Assembly: GCA_036505615.1 (NCBI GenBank) | Contig: DASXTB010000453.1 | Coordinates: forward strand, 1-14,928 | Reading direction: 5' to 3' | Source of the DNA: DASXTB01 sp036505615 | Lineage (GTDB): Bacteria > Acidobacteriota > UBA6911 > JACQSX01 | DNA length: 14,928 nucleotides | Part shown: positions 1 to 5,710 of the stretch, in pieces | How positions within the stretch are numbered: the first letter of the stretch is position 1 | Layout: each line of letters opens with the position of its first letter | Notes under the pieces: generated by a model | The model's database searches: none | The model's input: the letters and a program-made list of their open reading frames with translations, nothing else | What the model was told of the DNA's origin: nothing | Program-made: the position numbers and the translations under genes

Positions 1-45
1 GTTCCCAGTGTCCCCCGTAGTTCATAGTTTTGAGACGCTCACAAA
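1..45. repeat. Partial copy of the CCACGGGGAACACTGGGAAC inverted-repeat element (right arm)
   Basis: The first bases match the right arm of the two fuller elements at 6527-6758 and 13309-13420: a GTTCCCAGTGT core, then CCCCGTAGTTCAT and TTTGAGACGCTC, which correspond to TTCCCCGTGGTTTCAT and CTTGAGAGAGCCTC at 6694-6726. The left arm would lie outside the window, so whether this copy is complete cannot be judged. It lies just downstream of the ABC ATPase stop codon. Confidence 0.6.
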
Positions 46-67
46 AAAACACGCGTGCACAAGCTCT

Positions 68-769
68 TCACTCGACATTCGAAACTCGATATTCGACATT
101 CTCGCTGTCGCTCTCGATTCGCCCGTCTTTGAGGAGCACCAGGCGCTCGCAGCAAGAGGCGGCTTTAGGATCGTGTGTGACCATAACCACCGTGGCCTGG
201 AAACGCTTCTGAACATCCCGCAGCAGTTTCAAGATTTCGCCGCCGGTCTGCGAATCCAAATTTCCGGTTGGTTCGTCGGCCAGGAGCACGGGAGGATAAA
301 AAGCGAGCGAGCGCGCGATGGCTACCCGCTGCTGCTCGCCGCCGGAAAGTTCATCGGGAAGGTGCGAAGCTCGGTCCGAAAGCCCCACCAGCTCCAGCAA
401 CTTGAACGCCTCCCGCTCCACCTCTTTGCCGGAACTTCCTCTAAGAAGGAAGGGAAGCGCGACGTTCTGAAAAGCGCTCAGTGTCGCGATCAAATTAAAG
501 AATTGGAATATGAAACCGATCTTGTCACGACGCAGGTGCGTGAGCGCGTCGTCCTTCAATGCCGTCAAGTCCTGGCCTGCTATGAAGACTCTTCCCTCGG
601 TGGGGCGGTCCAGTCCGCCGATCAGGTTTAGCAGCGTACTCTTCCCCGACCCGGATGAACCCATGACCGCCACCATCTCGCCGGCAGCAACCCGCAGATT
701 GACATGGTTAAGGGCGATCACCGGCTTTTGAACATGGAATACTTTCGTGACGCCGCTTAACTCAATCAT
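68..769 (-). CDS. ABC transporter ATP-binding protein, LolD/MacB-like
   Basis: Cytoplasmic ATPase subunit of an ABC system of the MacB/LolD/FtsE type, which usually powers an inner-membrane permease in lipoprotein release or macrolide/peptide efflux. Numbered from the ATG at 769 (233 residues): Walker A GSSGSGKST at about 37-45, Q-loop FQFFNL near 88-93, signature LSGGEQQ near 141-147, Walker B VLLADEP near 161-167 and switch histidine in THD near 199. The family normally begins 'MIEL..VTK', which favours 769. An in-frame ATG at 790 has a slightly better upstream GGCGGA, and it would add seven residues read from a dispersed repeat. The last dozen or so residues after DGRIES are also read from repeat DNA at 72-106. 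No permease partner lies upstream, where rpiA ends about 40 bp away on the same strand; the partner is either beyond the left edge or elsewhere. The family is certain, the substrate unknown. Confidence 0.93.
   Translation of the reverse strand: MIELSGVTKVFHVQKPVIALNHVNLRVAAGEMVAVMGSSGSGKSTLLNLIGGLDRPTEGRVFIAGQDLTALKDDALTHLRRDKIGFIFQFFNLIATLSAFQNVALPFLLRGSSGKEVEREAFKLLELVGLSDRASHLPDELSGGEQQRVAIARSLAFYPPVLLADEPTGNLDSQTGGEILKLLRDVQKRFQATVVMVTHDPKAASCCERLVLLKDGRIESDSENVEYRVSNVE
72..106. repeat. TTCGACATTCG-type dispersed repeat, left copy flanking the ABC gene
   Basis: TCGACATTCGAAACTCG at 72-88 is identical to 770-786 and is followed by a degenerate second unit (ATATTCGACATTC) to about 106. The repeat lies inside the 3' end of the ABC ATPase frame and encodes its final residues. 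Related units occur at 5651-5700. Confidence 0.75.
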
Positions 770-797
770 TCGACATTCGAAACTCGTCATTCGCTTA
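770..797. repeat. TTCGACATTCG-type dispersed repeat, right copy flanking the ABC gene
   Basis: TCGACATTCGAAACTCG at 770-786 is a perfect 17-nt direct copy of 72-88, followed by TCATTCGC. It sits exactly where the ribosome binding site of the ABC ATPase should be, immediately 5' of its likely ATG at 769, which probably explains the lack of a recognisable Shine-Dalgarno sequence there. Confidence 0.75.
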
Positions 798-815
798 TTC
801 CGCCGCTTATTCCGC
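792..815. repeat. 12-nt perfect tandem duplication over the rpiA stop codon
   Basis: CGCTTATTCCGC occurs twice back to back (792-803 and 804-815). On the minus strand it spans the end of rpiA. The first copy met by the ribosome carries the TAA stop (807-809) and the second supplies another TAA in the same frame (795-797). Confidence 0.85.
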
Positions 816-1502
816 CATGATTATTTCCGGGCTGTATCCCCAGAACAGGCCCGATTCGATGACCCCGGAGATAGACTTCAATTCCTTCTCCAAGCCTGAA
901 CGGATTTCAGGAAACCGGGCGTCCAAGATGATATTCCCAAGCTCGGTCAGTACTGGCCCATCTTTACCGGTCGCTGGCCGCATCACAATTTCCGTGGCTC
1001 CCAGCGCGCGGATTTGCTGTTCAACCCATCGCGCAGCCGGAGGATGGACTTCTACCGGAATGGGGAATGTGCGTCCCAACCGGTCGACCAGTTTCGTTCG
1101 GTCAACGAGGATGAACAATTTCTCTGCGGCGCTGCCGATAAGTTTCTCGCTGTACATGGCGCCGCCCCGCCCTTTGATCATGTTGCCGTCTCTGTCGATT
1201 TCATCAGCGCCATCGAAAGCCCAATCCGGCCGGTGCTCGAGGAGCGAAGTGCAGGGTATTCCGGCGCGCACACAGGCGAGATGGACCTCGAAGGAAGTGG
1301 GAATGCCATGAAAGACCAGCCTGTCCTTTTCCATTCGTTTTGCAATTTCCTGGATGGCAACAAAGGCTGTCGAGCCCGATCCGATACCGATGACCTGTCC
1401 AGACTGCACGTGCTCGGCCAGGAGACGAGCTGCCTTCTGTTTCGCTTCAAAGTTGTAAATCTTGGAACTCCAGTCAAAAGTGGAACTCGCAGTCCATCGC
1501 AT
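807..1502 (-). CDS. rpiA: Ribose-5-phosphate isomerase A
   Basis: Interconverts ribose 5-phosphate and ribulose 5-phosphate in the non-oxidative pentose phosphate pathway, in the cytoplasm. From the ATG at 1502 the product is 231 residues, normal for RpiA. Family motifs are in order: phosphate-binding GIGSGSTA at about 39-46, FDGADEID at 96-103 with the two catalytic-region aspartates, KGRGGAMYSEKL from about 110 with the conserved lysine and glutamate, then FPIPVEV near 146-152. The usual KGGGGA reads KGRGGA here, a mild variation. The start is chosen because GAGG lies 5 nt upstream (1508-1511) and because the frame further upstream reads through a dispersed repeat (TTKDTKDQ) that is unlikely to be protein. 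The ABC ATPase follows on the same strand within about 40 bp and may be cotranscribed; I know of no functional link. Confidence 0.95.
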   Translation of the reverse strand: MRWTASSTFDWSSKIYNFEAKQKAARLLAEHVQSGQVIGIGSGSTAFVAIQEIAKRMEKDRLVFHGIPTSFEVHLACVRAGIPCTSLLEHRPDWAFDGADEIDRDGNMIKGRGGAMYSEKLIGSAAEKLFILVDRTKLVDRLGRTFPIPVEVHPPAARWVEQQIRALGATEIVMRPATGKDGPVLTELGNIILDARFPEIRSGLEKELKSISGVIESGLFWGYSPEIIMAE

Positions 1503-1519
1503 AGGCGCCTCATCTCTAT

Positions 1520-1651
1520 AGGTCGCCTGTCGCAGGTCGCAGCTTTCTTGGTCCTTTGTGTCCTTGGTGGTTAAAAAGTGTCTTCCACTACTAACACACA
1601 AAGGACGTGAAGTGCCGCGATCCGTGACTTACAACCTGCGACATTCGACCT
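1520..1651. repeat. Compound inverted repeat with CCTTTGTGTCC arms upstream of rpiA
   Basis: Two nested arm pairs are visible. The inner pair is GTCCTTTGTGT (1551-1561) against ACACAAAGGAC (1595-1605), a perfect 11-nt match. The outer pair is AGGTCGNNTGTCGCAGGT (1520-1537) against its near-complement at 1634-1651. Spacing between inner and outer parts differs on the two sides, so this is a degenerate element rather than a simple hairpin. It lies in the divergent gap between rpiA (minus) and the glycine-zipper gene (plus), leaving promoters in the rest of the gap. The 'accaccaaggacacaaagg' phrase resembles dispersed repeats found in several soil bacteria, which is recalled rather than checked. 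Confidence 0.6.
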
Positions 1652-1804
1652 GCGCTGCGGATTGTAACATCTTGATACGCAGAGCAAAAATCGGCGACCG
1701 AATGATGGTGCTAAACTATAGGCGGGGCGACAGTTTAGTAAGACAGCAGAGGATGCGCAACTGCAACCATGCTTGGGCATCTGAAAGCAGAGGAGGAAGA
1801 AAAT

Positions 1805-2440
1805 ATGAAGAGACAAAATCAAGTGGCCTTATTAGCCGGCGTGCTATTGCTGTTGGGATCTTTCGCGATGGCCGCGTCGCAGCGGGTTACTCGTGGAAGC
1901 GAGCTGACCGTTCGCCTGCGCGATAGCATCAGCAGTGAGAAGAATAAGGTAGGAGATCAGTTCACTGCGACGGTCGTATCTCCCGGCCAGTTCAACGGAG
2001 CGGTCGTTACGGGCCATATTGCTTCCATCAAGAAGAGCGGGAAGTTCAAGGGCAGAACCGCGATGAATCTTGCGTTCAACAGCATCCGTTACTCTGACGG
2101 AGTGAGCACGGCTTATCGGGGAGAAGTAGTCAAGGTGTACGAGTCCGGAGAGGAAAATGCAAGCAAGGTCGACGAAGAAGGGCATGTTGAGAGCGGCAAA
2201 CGCGGCACGCAGACGCTGAAGCGGAGCGGAATTGGCGCCGCAGCCGGCGCAACCATTGGTGCGATAACCGGTGGCGCGAAAGGAGCCGCCATTGGAATGA
2301 TCATCGGAGGCGCAGCAGGAGCCGGATCGATGATGATTGAAGGGAAAAAAGAGCTGGAGCTTAAGGCCGGAACTGAAATACTGGTGAGGACGCTCAGCAC
2401 GGCCAGCACGACAAGACGCCCATCGACTCGGCGGTCCTGA
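1805..2440 (+). CDS. Exported glycine-zipper protein, function unknown
   Basis: The product is 211 residues from the ATG at 1805, preceded by a strong AGGAGG (1791-1796) with 8-nt spacing. Residues 1-23 form a clear Sec signal peptide: basic MKRQ, a leucine-rich core, then AMA before the predicted cut. A soluble region (about 25-135) contains 'GSELTVRLRDSISSEKNKVGDQFTATV', a beta-rich pattern seen in envelope proteins of unknown role. Residues about 142-175 form a glycine/alanine-rich zipper (GxxxG spacing, alternating GAAAGA and GGAAGA) likely to insert in or associate with a membrane. The C-terminus after LKAGTEILVRT becomes a low-complexity TASTTRRPSTRRS tail. The neighbouring frame from about 2377 to 2478 encodes a more protein-like end (DKTPIDSAVLRSQ...), so the gene may be frameshifted near 2380-2395. 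Location in periplasm or outer membrane is inferred; no function is assigned. Confidence 0.8.
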   Translation: MKRQNQVALLAGVLLLLGSFAMAASQRVTRGSELTVRLRDSISSEKNKVGDQFTATVVSPGQFNGAVVTGHIASIKKSGKFKGRTAMNLAFNSIRYSDGVSTAYRGEVVKVYESGEENASKVDEEGHVESGKRGTQTLKRSGIGAAAGATIGAITGGAKGAAIGMIIGGAAGAGSMMIEGKKELELKAGTEILVRTLSTASTTRRPSTRRS

Positions 2441-2512
2441 GGTCGCAGGCCCGTGGGAAGAAATTAATCCAACTGTAGGGCGAGAATGTGTGAAAACTCA
2501 ATTTGATTCTAG

Positions 2513-2680
2513 GGTCGGCCCTGCGTGGCCGCCCGGACCCGCAGCTCTTATTGGAGTACGGGCGACCACACAGGGTCGCCCGTACGGATGAAATCAATTT
2601 CTTTACACGTCTGACCCTTTGTGGTCGCCCCCTTGTCCAAGTTTACGTTTGCCGGCCACCCGGTCCGCCCTTACGCGATG
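2513..2680. repeat. Cluster of GGGCGACC palindromic repeats
   Basis: At least four related units lie in the gap before the permease. The best is a perfect 12-bp stem, GTACGGGCGACC (2556-2567) against GGTCGCCCGTAC (2574-2585), with a 6-nt loop. A degenerate version is at 2513-2540 (GGGTCGGCC...GGACCC), an inverted partial copy at 2611-2635 (GACCCTTTGTGGTCGCCCCC), and a worn copy at 2655-2678 (GGCCACCCGGTCCGCCC). The rest of the 2441-2885 gap holds AT-rich sequence with T-tracts (2688-2696) and the permease promoter. The nearest stem could help end transcription of the upstream gene, but no U-tract follows it directly. Confidence 0.75.
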
Positions 2681-2846
2681 GCTATCTTTTTTTTACCTTC
2701 TAGGAAACGAGTTTAGAAGAGAGAAAATTCCTAGGCGTGAAGGTTTAAGCGGCACCTGGTTTTTAGGGGGTGTTGCCCGATTGCCATTTTTAGCCACTTT
2801 ACGCCTGTTTTTGCCAGATTCTGCCGTTTTAATCCTTTTTTGAAAG

Positions 2847-2874
2847 TTGACATTTCCCCTTAAAGGCCTAGAAT
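2847..2874 (+). promoter_or_regulatory. Sigma70-type promoter of the APC permease
   Basis: A perfect -35 TTGACA (2847-2852) is separated by 16 bp from TAGAAT (2869-2874), a five-of-six match to the -10 consensus. Transcription would start near 2880-2882, only about 4-6 nt before the ATG at 2886. That predicts a leaderless or nearly leaderless mRNA, consistent with the absence of a Shine-Dalgarno sequence next to that ATG. Confidence 0.6.
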
Positions 2875-2885
2875 GCCTTTTTCGT

Positions 2886-5207
2886 ATGGCGGATACGCAA
2901 GTCGAGACTCCTCCGCGCGTCAGGGTCGTGGTGGCAACCACGATCATGCTCAGTTTTATCTCCTTCTGGAGAGCCGCAGCGATCGTCCTCAATGATCTGG
3001 GTTCGTCAGCCTTCTATGCCGGCGGGATCGCGGAAAAAGCGATAGGGGCGGCCGCGCCCTGGTTCATCCTGGGGGTGATGCTGTTCTCCTATGCTGTCCG
3101 GGCAGTTTATGTCGAGTCTTGCGCCATGTTCACGCGGGCCGGGGTATATCGCGTGGTCAAAGAGTCGCTGGGCGGCACGCTGGCCAAACTCTCCGTCTCA
3201 GCGCTGATGTTCGATTACATCCTGACAGGGCCGATTTCGGGCGTTTCCGCCGGACAGTACGTTGTTAATCTGGTGGCTCAGACGGCGACCTACTTCGGAC
3301 ACCCCTGGACCCCGTCAGACGCCACGGTAGACCACCTTGCCGCCGTTATCGCCATCCTGGTGACCCTTTATTTCTGGTGGCGCAACACCAAGGGAATTCA
3401 TGAGTCCTCCGACGACGCGCTTCGAATCATGTACGTGACTACCGTCATGGTCGTGCTGCTGATCCTCTGGAGCTGCATCACGCTGATCGAGCGCCCGGAA
3501 ACGCGCCGGCTTCCACCCGCGCCCAAAGTTGAAAATCTTTCCTTCAACAGCGACGCGGTCGGATGGCTCCCCAAGATTACACCAGAAGCGCTGCGCGTTG
3601 TTCCGGGAGAAAGCACTCCGGCTCTCGCCCCGGCGCTTGAACCGGAAAGACCTCAACCACGATATGGCTTCAAGGAGAATGCCGGGACCTTGTTGGGGCT
3701 ACTCGGTATTCTGATCGCTCTGGGCCACTCGGTCCTTGCCATGTCGGGTGAGGAATCCCTGGCCCAGGTGAATCGCGAGCTGGAATACCCAAAGCACAAG
3801 AACCTGATGCGCGCTGGGCTGGTAATTTTTTTGTATTCGCTGTTGTTTACCTCGCTCGTCTCGTTCTTCGCTTATGCCTTCATTCCAGACAACGTCAGAT
3901 TTCAGTACAAAGATAATCTGATCAGCGGGATCTCGATGTACCTGCTGGGTCCTATTACGCTCAAGCTGTTGTTTAACGGGTTCATCGTCGTCGTCGGTTT
4001 CCTGATGCTGTCGGGAGCAGTCAATACCGCAATTATCGGCTCCAACGGGGTGTTGAATCGTGTCAGTGAGGATGGAGTTCTAACAGGATGGTTCCGGGCC
4101 CCGCATAAAAAATACGGAACCACGTACAGAATTATCAATCTTATTGTGGGTCTTCAGCTAGTCGCTATTGTGGCCTCTCGAGGCGACACTTATGCTTTGG
4201 GTGAAGCTTACGCCTTTGGCGTGATGTGGTCGTTTGTTTTCAATTCGCTGGCAACAATGGTTCTACGTTTCAAAGACAAGTCGCCGCGCGAGTGGAAGGT
4301 GCCGTTCAATCTCCACATCGGCGACTTGGAAGTGCCTATTGGATTGTTATCTGTCACTTTGGCTCTGGTTGCGATTGCCGGCGTGAATCTGCTCACCAAG
4401 CAGGTGGCGACTGTGACTGGTTTAGCCTTTACTTTGATTTTCTACACTATTTTTACGGTCTCCGAGCGCATCAACGAGCGGCGGAGAGCGCGCGACGAAG
4501 AGACCAAAGATGAATTCCGGCTCAGCGAAAAAGAGATCGTCGACGCGGCGACAATGCAGGCGCGGCCGGGAAGTATTCTGGTTCCATCCCGGGACTACAA
4601 TACTCTGGGCCATCTGGAATGGGTACTTGGCCGGGTCAATCCTGAGTTGCGCGATATTGTCGTGATGACCGCCAAGGTGATACGCGGACCGCTCGGAGGA
4701 AGCGAATTTATGGGCGCTTCCGGGGTGTTCTCCGAATATGAGCAATTGTTGTTCTCCCGCGTTGTCGCTCTGGCTGAAAAATATGGGAAGCCTGTGAAGC
4801 TGATGGTAGTTCCCACCACGGACATATTCCATGCGATAGCTCAAACGGCCGACAACTTGCAGATAGCGGAAATTGTGGCGGGCGCTTCGGCCAAAATGAG
4901 CCCCGACGAGCAGGCTCGAAGATTAGGGGCAATTTGGGAGAATCTCTCCGGCCGGCGTCGAAGACAGTTAGTATTTAAGGTAGTGACGGGCCCGGGAAAT
5001 GTGAAGACGTATTACTTGGGAGCACATGCGCCCAATCTAACTCAGGAAGACATCAACTTGATCCACTCCCTGTGGCTAGAGATCACCGCGGGCGGGCACC
5101 CCGAGGTGCACCATCGGGACGTAGTGCGTGTGGCTCTGGAAGAGCTGCAGGAGGAACTCCGAACCAAGGGGCGGGACCGGGTCTTTGACAAGTTTGTCCA
5201 CCAGTGA
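2886..5207 (+). CDS. APC-superfamily amino acid permease with USP-like C-terminal domain
   Basis: Large inner-membrane transporter of 773 residues from the ATG at 2886. An upstream in-frame TTG at 2847 is part of the -35 box and is rejected. Residues about 15-530 hold roughly a dozen hydrophobic segments, including an N-terminal 'AAAIVLNDLGSSAFYAGG' that resembles the first APC helix with its glycine-rich break, and 'SGEESLAQVNRELEYPK', typical of a cytosolic loop in APC permeases. A long proline-rich loop (about 203-260) separates the fifth and sixth segments. After a charged linker (SERINERRRARDEE) residues about 560-680 read like a universal stress protein fold (GSILVPSRDYNTLGHLEWVL, then VALAEKYGKPVKLMVVPTTD), followed by a helical tail to the end. 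APC permeases usually have 400-550 residues, so this is a fusion of transporter and probable cytosolic regulatory or nucleotide-sensing domain. The substrate is probably an amino acid or amine, not determinable here. It is transcribed alone. Confidence 0.88.
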   Translation: MADTQVETPPRVRVVVATTIMLSFISFWRAAAIVLNDLGSSAFYAGGIAEKAIGAAAPWFILGVMLFSYAVRAVYVESCAMFTRAGVYRVVKESLGGTLAKLSVSALMFDYILTGPISGVSAGQYVVNLVAQTATYFGHPWTPSDATVDHLAAVIAILVTLYFWWRNTKGIHESSDDALRIMYVTTVMVVLLILWSCITLIERPETRRLPPAPKVENLSFNSDAVGWLPKITPEALRVVPGESTPALAPALEPERPQPRYGFKENAGTLLGLLGILIALGHSVLAMSGEESLAQVNRELEYPKHKNLMRAGLVIFLYSLLFTSLVSFFAYAFIPDNVRFQYKDNLISGISMYLLGPITLKLLFNGFIVVVGFLMLSGAVNTAIIGSNGVLNRVSEDGVLTGWFRAPHKKYGTTYRIINLIVGLQLVAIVASRGDTYALGEAYAFGVMWSFVFNSLATMVLRFKDKSPREWKVPFNLHIGDLEVPIGLLSVTLALVAIAGVNLLTKQVATVTGLAFTLIFYTIFTVSERINERRRARDEETKDEFRLSEKEIVDAATMQARPGSILVPSRDYNTLGHLEWVLGRVNPELRDIVVMTAKVIRGPLGGSEFMGASGVFSEYEQLLFSRVVALAEKYGKPVKLMVVPTTDIFHAIAQTADNLQIAEIVAGASAKMSPDEQARRLGAIWENLSGRRRRQLVFKVVTGPGNVKTYYLGAHAPNLTQEDINLIHSLWLEITAGGHPEVHHRDVVRVALEELQEELRTKGRDRVFDKFVHQ

Positions 5208-5222
5208 AAACTTTGGGATTTC

Positions 5223-5292
5223 GGAGACACGGCCTGAGGGCCGTCTCTTTTGAGTCACGAATCCCTTGAGACGGCCCTCAGCCCGTCTCTCC
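5223..5292. terminator. Long GC-rich stem-loop after the permease gene
   Basis: Arms 5223-5247 and 5268-5292 pair at about 23 of 25 positions with a 20-nt loop. The inner 14 bp (GAGGGCCGTCTC side) are uninterrupted. It begins 15 nt after the permease stop codon, a natural terminator position, but no clear T-run follows. Each arm also holds a small self-complementary core (GGCCTGAGGGCC), so it may equally be a dispersed palindromic repeat that serves to protect or end the transcript. Confidence 0.55.
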
Positions 5293-5473
5293 GCTAATCG
5301 GCGGTATGAAGAGTGGTATGAGGTCGCTGGCTACCTGATAGCGGGCAATCGGGAGCGCTTCTTTTAATTAGGATTTAACTGTGGTTTAATGACCAACAGA
5401 TAAAAAAGAACAGGCTGGAAACAAATCTGGGGCTGTTTTTGAGCCGTTTTTCAGGAGTTTAGTCAGGATTATT

Positions 5474-5638
5474 ATGGGAAGTCTTGGATTTCCTGAGTTG
5501 CTGGTCATCCTCGTCATTGCGGTATTCGTCTTTGGAGCGGGGCGTCTTCCCGAAGTGGGAAGAGGCCTAGGCGAAGCGATTCGAAGCTTCAAAGATGGAG
5601 TTAGCGAAGCTTCGCGCAAAGACGATGAAAAGAAGTAG
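5474..5638 (+). CDS. tatA: Twin-arginine translocase subunit, TatA/TatE family
   Basis: A 54-residue protein with the classic TatA plan: MGSLGFPELLVILVIAVFVF forms the short N-terminal membrane helix, followed by the hinge GAGRLPEVGRGLGEAIRSF, which contains the conserved FG-like/GAxRLPE..R..G.A motif, an amphipathic helix, and a charged C-terminal tail (SRKDDEKK). TatA oligomers form the size-variable pore of the Tat pathway that exports folded proteins. Upstream, AGGA at 5465-5468 lies 5 nt from the ATG, and AGGAG at 5453-5457 is a second candidate. No tatB or tatC is adjacent, so the receptor complex must be encoded elsewhere; orphan tatA genes are common in some phyla. It converges on the HEAT-like gene. 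The repeat at 5651-5700 lies between their ends. Confidence 0.93.
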   Translation: MGSLGFPELLVILVIAVFVFGAGRLPEVGRGLGEAIRSFKDGVSEASRKDDEKK

Positions 5639-5650
5639 CGAATTGGGAAT

Positions 5651-5700
5651 TTCGAATTGCGAATGACGTTGTCAAAATCGTTCGACATTCGTCATTCGAA
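5651..5700. repeat. TTCGACATTCG-type inverted repeat between convergent genes
   Basis: TTCGAATTGCGAATGAC (5651-5667) is partly complementary to GTCATTCGAA (5691-5700); the core pair CGAATGAC (5660-5667) and GTCATTCG (5691-5698) is perfect. TTCGACATTCGTCATTCGAA (5681-5700) belongs to the same repeat family as 72-106 and 770-797. Placed between the stop codons of tatA and the convergent HEAT-like gene, it could act as a weak bidirectional terminator. Confidence 0.6.
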
Positions 5701-5710
5701 GTCCGGCATT

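Noticed and set aside
1502..1601. A longer rpiA start at 1601
   Set aside because: The added 33 residues are read from a repeat (TTKDTKDQ) and lie before the normal RpiA N-terminus; the ATG at 1502 has a properly spaced GAGG.
2113..2409. Long minus-strand open frame opposite the glycine-zipper gene
   Set aside because: It is proline/alanine/isoleucine-rich purely as the complement of the glycine-rich stretch, with no start signals.
2510..2680. CRISPR array, because of the repeated GGGCGACC units
   Set aside because: Units differ in length, orientation and spacing and there are no regular spacers or cas genes.
2740..2800. A hairpin GGCACC...GGTGTTGCC as a riboswitch leader of the permease
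   Set aside because: It lies upstream of the likely transcript start and needs a two-base bulge; the pairing is too weak to support a riboswitch.
2847..2885. Permease start at the TTG codon 2847
   Set aside because: That TTG is the first half of a perfect -35 TTGACA box, and translation from it would lie upstream of the predicted transcript start.
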